DNA of 64,000 nucleotides, from assembly GCA_014529385.2 (NCBI GenBank), contig CM043964.1:139421029-139485028 (forward strand), in the 5' to 3' direction. A model generated the notes under the pieces. The model saw only the letters and a list, made by a program, of their open reading frames with translations, was not told the DNA's origin and did not search any database. Below are positions 32,989 through 47,975 of the stretch, piece by piece (the stretch's first letter is position 1; every line of letters starts with the position of its first letter). A program made the position numbers and the translations under genes. This stretch comes from Adiantum capillus-veneris. Its lineage: Eukaryota > Streptophyta > Polypodiopsida > Polypodiales > Pteridaceae.

Positions 32989-33328
32989 GCAAATGTACAA
33001 AATGTTAAAAATAAACAAAGTTTTTGTCTTAAGACTCTCTTTTTCTTTATTGTGCACAAAAATGAAGTAGTATGCATGCTTAGATCAAGTTTGCGGAGAC
33101 GACGTCTCCCAAACACCGAGTAGAGCTTGTCACTCTACTATGGAAGCTTGATAGGACTAATGTGCAGACATGCTTGCGGCAGCCTCAGGCTCTCAAGCGC
33201 CAAATGGAGTAGTCATCCATTGTGGAATGATGTCGTAGGGTAACATAGGGATCCTCTACCTGCTAAGAAAAGGACTCATGAATATGATTTATCTTCTCTA
33301 CACCATAGTCGAGGACGACTATGATTTC
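32989..33328 (+). other. 3' untranslated region (inner)
   Basis: About 340 bp between chromodomain stop and polypurine tract, well conserved with 36354-36700 in the outer element; no ORF. Confidence 0.7.
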
Positions 33329-33341
33329 AAGAGAGAGGTAA
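33329..33341 (+). other. polypurine tract (inner)
   Basis: AAGAGAGAGGTAA directly before the LTR start at 33342; the same tract occurs at 36701-36713 in the outer element. Confidence 0.88.
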
Positions 33342-34927
33342 TGTCATAATAATCAATATCTAATTCTCCTAAATGATTTTCTCATGTTAAACTGATCATT
33401 TAATATGGGGAAGTGCCAGGGGAGAAAAAGCTAGAATATTGGTTAAGCTAGCAGACCGGCCATAGTAGGGATCCAAAGGAGGGAAAATAGGGATCCAAAG
33501 GGGGGGCCATCTGCAAAAGAGCCATGTGCAACAATGGGCTAAAAAGAGCCTAAGGTTCAGCCCATTAAGACTTCCAAAATGCTAAGGTTCCAAAATTCAA
33601 AGGTTGTGTCCAAAGGTCAACCATAGGGGAATTGGATGCTTTGTGTGTGTACAAAAAAGTCTTTGCAATCCCTACTTAGGAGGGGGCGAGCCTTGCATGT
33701 AGGGGATGAGAGAGAAATCCACACACACACACACAAGCTCCCTTTACACAAAGGGAATGAGGGACACATGTCAGCTCCCTAGCCCAGATGCCCACAAGCT
33801 GTACCCAATTTCTATTGGATGGCCTTGGAGGTGGACCAATGAGAATTAGGCTAGAGTAAATCTAGTTTAATTAATTTAAAATCACTTAATAAAAGAACCA
33901 ACGAGAATTAAGTCCTCTAGAAGACTATTGGACAGTCTCCCAAGGGGACCAATGAGCATTCAACAGCCCAATGGCTTGCCTGATTCCTATTGGCCAGGAG
34001 GCAAAGAGGTCCAATGAGAGTTTAGTTGAATTATTAAATTACCTAAAGCTCTCACAAAAGGGGAAAGGGGGACACATGTCAAAAGGCTATCACTTACGCT
34101 GCTTAATAGTCATTGGCTAGCCCTGGGGAGGTCCAATGGGGGGATAGCAAGAGCAATTAGCAAGAGGGCTCGCCCAAGAGAGAGAGGGGGCTGATTTTTG
34201 CAAGGCATTATCACACACACACTCTCACACAATCTCAAGTGTGAAGAAAAGAAGACTATCTCTTCACAAGCTTTAATGGAGAGCTCATCACCTACTCCAA
34301 GCTTGTGAGATAGAATCCTACATCGACACACTCTTGGCATGTGGATGCAAATCCAACCAAGAGCCAAGCTTCAATGCATGCTCATCTCCTCTACCATGCT
34401 AATTACTAAGCTAATCTATGCTTATATGAGTGATTATGTGAGGATATGTACATCTTTCTCGTAAGATACTCCTTCTTCCTCTCAATCTACTCTCATACCC
34501 TGCTAGCTCTCACCATCTTCGAAGGTGTGTGAGGTCTTGGGTCTGAGACCGGGGATAATTGATGTTGTGTTTGCTAAGTGTTTTGCTTAGTGCATGAAGC
34601 TTTCATCTTCATTGCACTAGCTAGTCTTGAAGGAACACAAAGAATTGTATTGTACAATGTCTCTCTTGATGGGAGAAACTACAATACAAAGCCTTTTGGA
34701 GGGGGGACCGGCTCCATGCAAATCCGGTCCTCAACTGTTGTCAATAGCTTAATTTCTCTCTCTTTTGAAAGTATTGTTCATGCTATCTAACTAGGTGTTA
34801 TGCTTTTCATTTCTCTCTCCACCCAAGCACTCTTGTAATTCTCATTAGGAATCTATTCTAATGAAATGCCCACTACGTTCATGCTAATTTCTGCTACACA
34901 CAAGTTTTTAGGCCATTAAATGTTAGA
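33342..34927 (+). repeat. 3' LTR, inner element
   Basis: TGTCATAATAATC to ATGTTAGA (terminal CA changed to GA), then GATGA. Confidence 0.93.
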
Positions 34928-34932
34928 GATGA

Positions 34933-36190
34933 GTATGCTATTGATTGTGATTTTAGAGATGTGATTTCAGGAGTTACACTAGGGAAGAAGGAAGAATCAT
35001 TTACCCTACAAGATGATATCTTCTTTATGGCAATAGACTATGCGTTACTTACTCACTCCGTGAGAAAGTAATGTATGAATATCATGCTCCTCCTGATGCA
35101 GGGCGTAGAGGGATTTAGTCTACCCTAAAGGGGATATAACTATATTTCTATTGGCCTACCATGAAAGCAAACATACAAGAGTATGTTTCAAAATGTGTGG
35201 TATGCCAAAAGACAAAGTTTCATAGAGGGAAGCAACCTGGATTGCTTCAACCTTTGCCAATCCCTAATTCACCATGGGAGAGCATATCCATGGATTGCCC
35301 AAGCGTATCCATGGGAACACAGGAATATGGAGTACAGAAGAACGGCTTAGCGAACAAGCACATTTCATACATGTCAAAAAGACTATCGAAGCCCATCAAA
35401 TGGTAACCTTCTTTATATCACAAATCTTCAAGTACCACAGCTTGCAAATGTCCATAGTGTTGGATAGAGATCCTAGAATGACTAGTAATTTTTGGAATGG
35501 TCTCTTTAAAAATTATAGGTACAAGGTTAAACTTCTCTTTGGCCTATCATCCCAAAACGGATGGTCAAAGTGAAATAGGTAACCTAACCATTCTTGATCT
35601 ACGAAAAGCATATGTCACAGAAGTAGATAAAAAGTCCCAATGGGAGAAGTACTTACCCTTAGTGGAGTATGCTTATAATAATACTGTACATAATTCCATG
35701 GAAAAAGCACCTTTTGAGCTGATAGAGGGAAGATAAAAAAGTCCCTTGCTACTCAAGGTACATGGGAAGATCTTCGTTGCATATGAATATAGTCGAGACC
35801 TACAAGAATCTTTCCAAAAGATTAAGGATGCTATATCCATCTCTTAACAAAGGCAAAATACTACTGCTGATAAGCATAGAAGAGCCCTAGCCTTTAAACA
35901 AAATGATTGGGTCTTACTTAAGTTTCCCAAGGCTCGATTAAGGCACAAAATGGGCAATAATCCTACAGGACACCAAAAGTACTATGCTAAGTTAGCAAAA
36001 AGGTACTATGGTCCCTTCCAAATTCTTAGACCAATCGATCAGATGGCCTATCAACTCAAATTGCCCAGCCATTGGCTCATACACAATGCTTTCCATGTGA
36101 GCCTACTAAAGCCTTACAAAGGAGAGCCACCGCAAGAACCAATCATTGAAGACCCACTGGAGATCGAGGACCAAGAAGAGGTTCTATAGC
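34933..36190 (+). pseudogene. integrase (outer chromovirus)
   Basis: Resumes the outer pol: EYAID-like start (GTATGCTATTGATTG), the CVVCQKTKF zinc module half, SISMD with a short deletion directly after the first catalytic Asp, VLDRDPRMTSNFW, AYHPKTDGQSEIGNLT with the Glu, and [20 protein letters not shown] to [15 protein letters not shown]. Several frameshifts (near 35290, 35500, 35740) break it. Confidence 0.92.
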
Positions 36191-36353
36191 CCAAGTCCAT
36201 TCTCTGACATGAAGACAAGGTATTACGAGGTGGTAAGATTATTCGACAATATCTTATTAAGTTTAAGAACTATCCTTTTAAAGATGCTAGATGGACGCAA
36301 GGCATACAATTAAAGGATGACCTAAACCTTGTCAATCCTTACAATGCTTCCTA
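36191..36353 (+). pseudogene. chromodomain (outer)
   Basis: Follows the second TAG shared with the inner copy (36187-36189). Reads LRGGKIIRQYLIKFKNYPFK and DARWTQG, then LVNPYNAS and a stop. Slightly diverged from the inner copy. Confidence 0.82.
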
Positions 36354-36700
36354 GAGTAAGAAAATGTAAATATGTTTAAATGAACAAAGTTTTTGTCTTA
36401 TAAGACTCTCTTTTTCTTTATTGTGCACACATGTTAATGAGTATGCATGCTTAGAATCATGTTTGTGGAGATGACGTCTCTCAAAAATCAAGTAGAGCTT
36501 GTTACTCTACTATGGAAGATTGTTACGAACTAATGTGCAGACATGCTTGCGACAGCTAAGGCTCTCAAGCACCAAATGAACTAGTCATCCATTCTGCAAA
36601 GATGTCTTAGGGTAAAATAGGGGTCCTCTACCCGCTAGCAAATGGACTAATGACTAGGCTTTATCTTCTCTACCTCATAGTCGAGGACAACTATGATTTT

Positions 36701-36713
36701 AAGAGAGAGGTAA
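36701..36713 (+). other. polypurine tract (outer)
   Basis: AAGAGAGAGGTAA directly before the 3' LTR. Confidence 0.88.
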
Positions 36714-38305
36714 TGTCATAAAAACTAATATCTAATACTCACAAATGATTTTCTCATGTTAAAGTGATAGAGGGAAGTACCAGGAGAGTAAAATCTAGAA
36801 TATTGGTAAGACTGCAGACCTCGTCTCTGTCAGGGATCCAAAGGAGGGAAAATAGGGATCCAAAGGGGGATAGCCTGCAAAAGGGCAATGTGCTTAAATG
36901 GGGCTTAAAAGAACTAAGGTTCAACTCCATTAAGACTTCCATAGGTTAAGGTTCCAAAAAAATTAAACATTTTATCCAATGGCCAAAGTATAGGGAAATT
37001 GGATGGTCATGGGGAAGACTAAAAAGTCTTCCCACATTCCTAGGAGGAGGGGGCAAGCCCAATTTGTAGGGGATGAGAGAGAAACACACACACACACACA
37101 CACACTCTCCAAGTATTCCCCTTATCACAAAGGGAATACTCGACACATGTCAAGTTCCTAGGCTAGTTGGCTCCAACCTCCCCTCAAATCCTATTGGATG
37201 GCCATAGAGGTGGACCAATGAGAATTAGGCTAGAGTAAATTTAGTCTAATCAATTAAAAAATGCTTGATAAAATAACCAATATAAATTAAGCTCCCTAGA
37301 AGACTATCGGACAGTTTACCAAGGGATCCAATGAGCATTTAGCAACCCAATGGCTTGCCTAATTCCTATTGGCCAGAAGACGAAAAGGTCCAATGAGAGA
37401 TTATATAAATTATTTAAATACATGAAGCTCTCATGAAAGGGGAAAGTGGGATATATGTAACAAGGCTATCACTTATGCTTCTTAATTGTCATTGGCTAAG
37501 CTTTGTAGGGGCCAATAAGATGCCAGCATGAGCAAATAGCAAGAGGGGTCGACCAAGAGAGAGAGGGGGCTGATTTTGCAAAACGCATTGACACACACAC
37601 ACTCACACAACTCATGTGTGGAGCAAAGAACTCTCTCTCCTTCTTCTCCAAGCTTTAATGGAAAGCTCATCATCTTCTCCAAGCTTTTGAGAAGGGAGGC
37701 CTACACCAACAACTCTTGGCTTTGTGATGCAAATCCAACCAAGAGACAAGCTTCAACGGTATGCTCATCTCCTCTACCATGCTAATTACTAAGCTAAGCT
37801 ATGCTATTAGAGTGATTATGTGAGGAGAATACTTCTTTCATGTAAGATACTTCTTCTTCCTCTCAATCTATCCTCATTCCCTGCTAGCTCTTACCATTTT
37901 TGAAGGTGTGTGAGGTCTTGGGACTGAGGCTTGGGACACTAGGTGTGATTTTCAAGAATAATTTGGTGCATGAAGCTTCCATCTTCATTGAACCAATGAG
38001 TTTTGTCAAGGAACACAAGAATTGTATTGTACAAAAGTCTTCTTTGATGGGAGAAGCTAAAATACAAAGCCTTAATGGAGGGGGGACAGGATCCATGAAA
38101 ATCCGTTCCTCAATTGTTGTCAATTGTTCTATTTCTCTCTCTTTTCAAGAATTGTCAATGCCAAATTAGCTAGGTGTAAATTTCTATGTTGCTTTCTCAA
38201 GTAAGTACTTTCTCTCTATGCTCATTAGTAACTTGCTTTTAATGAAATGCTCACTATGCTATCAATTTTTGCTACACACAAGTTACTAGTGTATTAAATG
38301 TTACG
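36714..38305 (+). repeat. 3' LTR, outer chromovirus
   Basis: TGTCATAAAAACTAATATC to ATGTTACG, then GTTTT. Same subfamily as 23581-25267. Confidence 0.93.
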
Positions 38306-38310
38306 GTTTT

Positions 38311-41300
38311 ACAAGCCTACCAACGTTTGATCAATAGGCACAGCAAGCTGAGAGAACTTGTATCAAATTGAGATAAGAAGTGACTATGTGTGGATCATGT
38401 ACTTGGCAGCCAAAGTGTCAAGTGCAATCTCACAACATATGCCATCAACCTCTTTAACATACCACCTTTCATCAAGAATCTTGTCACACGAGGAAGAATA
38501 TAGAGATTTACTTACTAGATAGTCTTGTGGCATGTACATGGCAGTTGTGAAAAGCTCCACAAATAACTAATAGGACAAAAATTAGCAATCTTCACCAATT
38601 GATGGGTACAAAGTTTTGGAGGGACCTTTGCACATCCCTATATAGATTGCCTCAGAGAGCTTCACTCACTTTGTTTCAAGGACTGGCCAATCCATGGAGT
38701 TCCAATTGGTTGGTAGAGGAATCTTAACCAATGTACCTTTTTATTTCTTTGGTTGAGCTGGTAGCAGTGGTTGTAGAAGAAAATTCCCTAATGTGCAAGG
38801 CTCTTGCTAGATCTTCCAACATACTATAAGACACCAATGTGAGAATGGATTATAGATACGAGTCCTTCAATGCACTCCACTGGCTCCCATTCCTCGTACG
38901 ATAAAGGATAAACATTTGTAAGTGCAATATATCATGCCCTATTGCTTATTGGATGCGGTTTCTTTTCTCTCTCTTCAATATGGCCCTTCAAAAGGCCTCC
39001 AAAATCTCCTAATGGCTCCATAAGCCTAGTAGGGGTTAGGGTTTTCAAACCCTAACTCCCTAGGCCACATCAACCGTAGCTTTGTAGTCCTTTTGGGTTA
39101 TTTAACCCCTTGTCCTCTCATCCATTTCCTCAATTGGGCATGCCATGTCACCACCTTGTGACATATCCCCCTCTTGAAAGAATTGTAATTGCCCTTAATT
39201 ACACCTGCAAAAAAACCTAAGGATAGAAACTTTCTTCAGTAGATAGTTCCCATGCACTAAACTTTAGATCAATGACTTAGCTTTGCATTTAACTACATCT
39301 TAGTATTTCACTACTTCAAATGAGCCTTTAGTTTCTTCTTTAGTAGCTTAACACAAAGTCTTGTTTTACCAACAGGCCCTGCAATTTATAGATACATCCA
39401 TTTCAAAGACGAGGTTAACCTCAATAACAAAGGTTTCATTTTTTTTCTCTATGATGGTACTTGCTGAACAATGTCCTTTAGTTGTTGTGCTTTGTTTAAG
39501 CAAGATCCTTAGTCATTTCAGAAATTTTCATGTGGAAGTGGTAGAAAGTGTATGTCCGTCACTAATGATAGAGATGTATGTACATCACTCCTAAAGAGGA
39601 AAGACAACCAGTTTAAATTGGGGAATTATGAGGGCATATATTTCCATAAGAGAATGAAGAAAAAAATAGAGCCCTCTCTGGTAGCGTTGATTCCCTTAAA
39701 GGGATTTTTATCTCCCATGTGAGAATATTTTCTTCCAAGTGGCATTTTTATTTCCACTTCTAATATGGAAATGTTTTTTCTCATGTGGATATCTTCTTCT
39801 GTAATTCTAGAAGTACTTCCTTGTAGTAAAAATTGTTTTTTTAAGGATTTAGTTTCCCTTTTGAAAATTGTCTTCTTTTGTTCACATTTGTTCCACGTGG
39901 AACATTTTCTCATGCCTTCCTTCTTTTTAATCCAATTCTCAAATATTTTCTAAAATTCTTTAAAATGCGTGGAAAAGCAAGTAAGGGAAATTTGCACAAG
40001 GCGGAGTGTACCCACATCTCACAATGTATGTCTACCCTTGCCTCATTTTTTAACTCTACCAAAATGGGCAGAGTTCTCTCTACCCCCGCCTAGTTGAAGT
40101 GCTACTTGCTTGTGTGCGAAACCCCTTCAAATTGTATTAAATGTAGTTTACTTGTTTATCCACACTTTAGCATCCTATCAATACAGGAATCATTTGCAAC
40201 TAAATTATATGCCTAAAACCCTCCTAATGACTTTCAAAAATGTAAACAATTACATATCCTATTGTGCATGATTTATTATCTCTTCTTACTTCCATTCAAT
40301 AAATTTATGCCTTGCTTATGGTTCATAAACAAATTAGGCTTAGGAAGGACGGGTCGATTCAATGAATCCCTAAACATTGATATACAATTTGACTATACCA
40401 TTACAAAGGGACACACAAATTTAAACGTTTATGAAACTTTAAGATTGCAAATAAATGATTTCTTTTTAAAAGTATATCTCATATTACATAGACTAATGGA
40501 AGCATAACACAAGGTAAGAATTGACACAACACATGTACCAAGAGAAAGTACATATTTCTATGTGAACTTCTTTATGATTGTTTTTTTAGAATTGTTTCAA
40601 GAATTTTGAGACATTATTTCTTCTTTATTGCTATGTTACTTGGGCTATGACGATTGGTGTCATAAATGCCAAATCCATATCATCTAAGAATGCGAATACG
40701 TGGGAAAATTTTATAACTTTGTTGATGATACTATATGCCAATGAGTTGGATCTATAACTCAATGTAGATGTTAAGACTAGTCATCTGACTTTTCATTCAA
40801 GAACTTTTTTATTCCTTTTTCATTATGCAATTTCAATTATTCATGCTTATTTGTGCCAAATGTGAGGATGTAGTAGTTGCACATGTAAGTATATTCATTT
40901 GTTTCACAATTTTAGTTGAAGGTTCCCCAAGTGAATGTAATATGCTACCTAGCAGCACCTACGTTGCACTTGCACCTACATGGCCATATTTTACATCTAT
41001 CCTTGACAACATTTTGTTTGTAGGAGTGTTGACATCTCTGACAAAAGCACTATTGGTTGATTTGACCATAGGTTCCTCTCTACGCTATTCAAGTTTGGCT
41101 TGCTTTGTTGGAAACAATTGAAAATAGATGGTGGTATGTCTTGTTGGCAAAGTCTATTGGCTATGAAGCTACAACCACAAATGCAACTAGCATTTAAATT
41201 CTCCTATAATTTGGAGAGACGTAGAGGGGGTTGCCATGTGGTTGAAAATGCTACCTTGAGCTCTCTACAACTCAATTTATTTGAAGATTTGCAACGAGAA

Positions 41301-42440
41301 AAATAAAATTCTAAGAGTTTTCTGTGTCATTGAGCCATGGAAATACCATGATGGTGACTTTACTGCTTCACATTGTGAGTATTCTCTCTTATAAATCATA
41401 CATCTTCCCTCTTCTATTTTTGTTGTGACTTCTATCTCCATCTAGGTGACGCTAGCAAGCAGTCCCTACAATCAACTTATCTTGCTTGATGCCTTGCTTA
41501 TGCGAATGAACTTTGTATCTTTACTGAGATGTAGTTGGAACCTCTCTTTGATTCATGGTTATGTTGCAACAAAATAGGGAAGCATACGGTTGTAATGTTA
41601 TTATATTCGATTTTTCCAACTAGGATGGAGGTTATCATGACTATTTTTTGTTTATTGCATTTGATTTGTCAAAATGGATTAGGTGATGATAGGTCCAAAC
41701 ACAGAGGCAGTAACACCTTTATCATGGAGGAAATCATGGCTACATTGAGCTTTGTTTCTTGCTCATCCTATTACGTACAATGTGCTTTAGTTCTCTCTAA
41801 GATCAATGTGTATTGAGGGATGAGGATCCATGATTGGTGGTAAGCCTCCGACATGATGTAGCTCATTGGAGGGGCAAGTGTCCAGCCAAGCACAAGGGGA
41901 GAGTAAAGGAATCCAAGGAAGGTAGGCCAATCGATGATCTTCTTGCAAATTTTATTGCAGAGGTAGGCAGCTCCATGCAGTTGTGGAGAATTTAGAGATA
42001 TGTAAGTATGATGTTGATGCATGGGAAATACAAACCCAAAAGTCTTTCCACAAAGCACTGTATTTCATGATGAGGTGGGTGTTGGTATCTTTTAATAGTC
42101 CATCTTCTAATGGGCCTAAGTTATTGATATGGTTTCATCTCATGTTCTGTTCTCGTGATGCATGTTGTTAGCAGGTCATCGCGATGAACATCTGTAGCAT
42201 AGGGATCTGGCACTAACCAAGTTTTTCAAAAATTATTTATTCTGAGCCTTGTTGACAAAATAATGGTGGGGTAGAGAACCCTTAGAGCACAAGTTTACAA
42301 GGCAGTCGATTTCAAAGAGCACAAGATTATACGCCAGATTTTGAGAACCATGATGAGAGATTGTTTTCAAAAAAGCTTATTTTCTGTAGAATTTCTTAGG
42401 ATTCCATTGGAACTTCTCAAGAAATCATAGCGATAATTGT

Positions 42441-42442
<2 letters not shown>
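38311..42442. other. non-coding stretch with a possible old LTR
   Basis: No supportable gene in 4.1 kb; open stretches such as 40825-41121 resemble nothing I recognise. On the minus strand a purine tract (CAAGAGGGGGATA, about 39164-39176) abuts TGTCACAAGGTGGTGACA at 39163, the layout of a 3' LTR start, so an old minus-strand LTR may extend leftwards from there. I cannot find its partner. Confidence 0.35.

Positions 42443-42472
<30 letters not shown>
42443..42472. repeat. (CT)n microsatellite
   Basis: About 15 CT units. Confidence 0.97.
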
Positions 42473-44492
<2,020 letters not shown>

Positions 44493-44534
44493 TTGTCTTG
44501 AGCTTGCATGACTATGGGATTACATTGCATCTGA

Positions 44535-45350
44535 TTATGCTCCCTCTAGTAACGCACGTCGACGTGCAATCATGGGAGGCAAGCCCAACGTGTGCAATTA
44601 TAGCCAAGGTGGGTGACACATCTTAAAGTTTGGTTCAGCTTGCAGGTATTACATCAAACCCAATATACTCCCTGTAGCAATGCACATCGGCGTGCGATCG
44701 TTAAGATAGGCTCTACATGTGCAATTTAGCCGAGGAATCTTTAATTAAGTTCTTACATCGTATCCAATTATTCTCCCTATAGCAACACACTCCGGTGTAC
44801 GATCATTGAGACAGGCCCTACGCGCGCAATTATAACCACGGTGGGGAATGCATCTTTAAGAGCCACATCCACCTAGTGTTTGGTTCATCTTGCCGATATT
44901 ATTACATTGAATCCAATTATGCTCCCTATAGAAATGCACATTGACGTGCGGTCGTGGAGCAGGCCCTACCTGGTGATGCTTATATCAATTACTTCCCTCA
45001 CAGTATAACATATCAATATAAACATGTCAAGCTAAATTATTGGTAGCTTAAATACAGGCTATGCATTGCAAGGGCCATGTTTCAGACTAAGGCATGATGT
45101 CATGGGTGTTGAGTCCAAGATTATTGCGGGGCTCTCTGCAAGATGATGAGAATAATCAGTAGCATTTGGTCAAGCCCAGATGGGGCAGTGAATCGTATCA
45201 TGAGCCGTCTCAAAAGGTGCTTGATCAATGTCAAATTACTATAGCATGAGGAACATAATTAGCAGTTGATAAGTATCAACCACGTCCACGTGTGGTCGTG
45301 GAGGTAGGTGCTCCCTACAACAATGCACGCCAATGTGTAGTCAAAGAGGT
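44535..45350. repeat. degenerate repeats centred on GCACGTCGACGTGC
   Basis: Units start GCTCCCTATAGCAA-like, contain a 14-bp palindromic core and continue GATCGTGGAG, GGCCCTAC and GCAATTATAGCC-like phrases. Cores at 44554-44567 (perfect palindrome), 44682-44695, 44787-44800 and 44936-44949, then further away near 45280-45297 and 45325-45338. Spacing 105-149 bp among the first four. No coding sense. Confidence 0.75.
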
Positions 45351-47037
45351 AGATGCTACAAGGGAGGAGGCAACTATGGCAGGCATTGATGAATCCTAGT
45401 AGCCGTAGTGATGGAAAGTTAGCATTTATATTACCTAAACACTCTTTGGGACTTCTTCAAATGACTTTTTGTCTTCCTTTGATTCTTGCAGCCCTCATAC
45501 ATGCTCTTCACTTTCATGTGCAATCTCTAACTCTCTCCACAGTTCCTACCTGGCCTTCAATTCTTCATCCTCTATACAAAAAATGATTACATGATGCTCT
45601 CATTAGTTGCATTTGGGTACATTTTGGTTATGAGGAGATAATCTACATTGTAAGGCATGCAACTGGAGGGAAGAAAGACATGATTTTTGATGCCAGCATT
45701 ATGTCCAATGTTTGATGTGACATAAATGTGTCATTTATCATTTATACAATAGTGGTAAGAGAGGATAGCATGTCAATATACAGCAGAGATTAGCATCTTG
45801 AATCAACACGACAACATTACATAGTTGGTGATAGATATGACACAAGAACCTTTATCATACAGAATGAAATACCTTGAGCTTGGTTTCTTCTACCTAGTTG
45901 CCCTTAATTTTGTATGCAAACGCCCTGAAATACCTAATAGAAAATTATAGCATCATCAATATATGAGTGCAAATGTTCAATACAAATGTCTAAGGCAACA
46001 AATGCTAAACAGGAAATAACCAGTAGAGCCAGTTGGTACCCTATCTCCCAAAGTCTGATCTTGCTAGTAGGCTGCCTGTGTAAGTACCATCACATAAACT
46101 CTTGCAAGGGTTGCTGCATCATGCAATAAATCTCCTCCTCTGTATGCTGAAAAGAACTTCATAAAAGCTGCACTCTGCCTTTTAATAATGGCCTAGATGG
46201 AGCAATGGTAATGTATTGTTGACGTGATTTGTGAGAGGGGTGAGAGTGTCAATGCCTACTTATGTCTATAGTTTTATCCAAGTGAATACCATGAGCTGAA
46301 ACATGATAGGTCTTATGAGGTGTACTTGCAAGTCACCTAGCAAGGTTGTAAAATAATGCAACAATATTCCAGCTAAATGATCTCTAGCAAAAACAATAGA
46401 GAATGGTAATTCATGGTACCATAAGATTTGACAATGGTAATCCATACAACATGCCTTAAAATTTAGACTATCTCCTCATAACCAAGATTTATCACACTAC
46501 ACTACAACCCTACTTACTTTTTGATAGAGCCAATGACCACTTCCATTGCCTCCCTCACCTCTATAGACATCACCGTCATGAAATGGGTCCTAGATGGAAC
46601 ACAATCATAACCAAATTGGCAAAGGAGCATACCCAAAACAATATGATAGAAATAACTCTCAATATGCTTCACCTTCATGAACCAAAATAAACAACAGCTC
46701 TGCACAAAAACATGCTAAAACATAGATTTGCAAGACAATAACCCCTTTGTGGCATTCGGTATGTTCTTGAAGATGTTTTTTAAAGTCATTTTGTGTATCA
46801 TCAAATCATAATAAATAGTCTTAACCTTCCATTGAGTAATTTTGTTGCAAGTGATAGTTGCAACAATGAAGTGATAGTAGTGGCATTGTTACCATTGGGA
46901 TTGAGAAACTACTTCTTTTGACTTCATTATCTTTAAAAAAATGCTCACAAATAGAACTAACAATCTTTAGTTAGAACCAACAAATCCATGAAATAATTGT
47001 GCAATCTCATATTATTATTTTGTTCATGAATTGAATA
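45351..47037. other. non-coding stretch left of gypsy C
   Basis: No gene recognised. Ends at the CACAC (47038-47042) that flanks element C. Confidence 0.5.
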
Positions 47038-47042
47038 CACAC

Positions 47043-47975
47043 TGTTTGGAGGTGATAACAACATACAAGTGCCCACCTAGCCAAGGCGCCCGTTGGGTCA
47101 GCCGGCCAAAGTTTTGATGTGGTCACATTATTTTTCCGATGTTTAATACATCAAACTCTGTAAAAGTCTAATGACAATCGTCTATCTCAAGTCTGAGTCA
47201 AAGATGTAATTTTTCCAATGATGTATGTAAAGGTCCATGAGAAGTAGGCCGCCGGTCACTTTAGAAAGCCCTAGGTATATAATATACTAAGGTTAGTGGG
47301 AAAGGACATTATTTTTTGAAGATAAGGGACTACTGCGTTACGTACAGAGAGCTACCTCTTTGCTCCAACTTGTAATCATCGCTTCTGGGGCTACGGTAAT
47401 CCAAATTCAGTTTTGTTTCTTGCATTGTGTTCCTCTTACTCTGCTCTTTCATTCAAGTGTAAGCATTCAAGATTCGATGAAGGTTTCAAACGCATCCGTT
47501 TAGGCCTTAAATCGCTGTTTTGAGTGTTTATATACGTATTTCATGTTGTTTTGACCCTAGGAGAGGATTTAGGGACCCAAAAACGACCCTTTAGGATCAT
47601 CCGTTTACTGTTTTTGCGTAATGTGGGACGAACGATTGCGATCTTGTACCTCTCCAGAATGCTGTGACAATGATAGGATATGTTCATGATAGTCCCCTAT
47701 AGCTTCCCTTCAAGTTTCATGCGATTCCGATATGATTTGCATGGCGAACGGGCGTGATGACTGTAGAGCTGTGTAGAGGACATAGGCAGATTACTTGGCT
47801 TTAGTGCGTTCGATTTGCTTGTAGAGTTAGTAGTTGCATCTCTTCGAGTTCACTTCATTAGGATTGACACCCTAGTGAGTTTCCATGCCTCATCCGAGTC
47901 GCTTCCCCTATATCGATAATTTTATGTTGATGCTTGAGAGCTATGCTATGGACGTCCGTCGCGGCGACCCGCTCA
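47043..47975 (+). repeat. 5' LTR of gypsy C
   Basis: Starts TGTTTGGAGGTGATAACAAC, ends near CGACCCGCTCA. The end is set by loss of similarity to the 3' LTR and a terminal CA. It contains a core-like CGATTGCGATCTTGTACC near 47633, related to the leader palindromes. I could not assign a primer-binding site after it. Confidence 0.85.

Larger units (their letters stand above)
28328..34927 (+). mobile_element. inner chromovirus-type element nested in the outer one
   Basis: 6,600 bp with LTRs at 28328-30010 and 33342-34927, primer-binding site, polypurine tract and a perfect target duplication GATGA (28323-28327 and 34928-34932). Removing it and one GATGA rejoins the host sequence ATAGATGA-GTATGC exactly as in the inner element's own copy of that site (near 31545). 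The interior lacks gag, protease and the RT N-terminus, but retains the rest of RT, RNase H, integrase and chromodomain. Confidence 0.96.
23581..38305 (+). mobile_element. outer chromovirus-type gypsy element
   Basis: LTRs at 23581-25267 and 36714-38305 (TGTCATAA...GTTACA/G), a perfect 5-bp target duplication GTTTT (23576-23580 and 38306-38310), a degraded tRNA-Met primer site and a polypurine tract. The interior has gag, protease, RT and RNase H on the left (25268-28327) and integrase plus chromodomain on the right (34933-36353), separated by an inserted relative (28328-34927). Without it the element is about 8.1 kb. All frames are broken. Confidence 0.95.

Noticed and set aside
40825-41306. 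Possible host protein-coding exons at 40.8-41.3 kb
   Set aside because: Overlapping frames of about 70-100 codons without recognisable motif, splice support or codon pattern.
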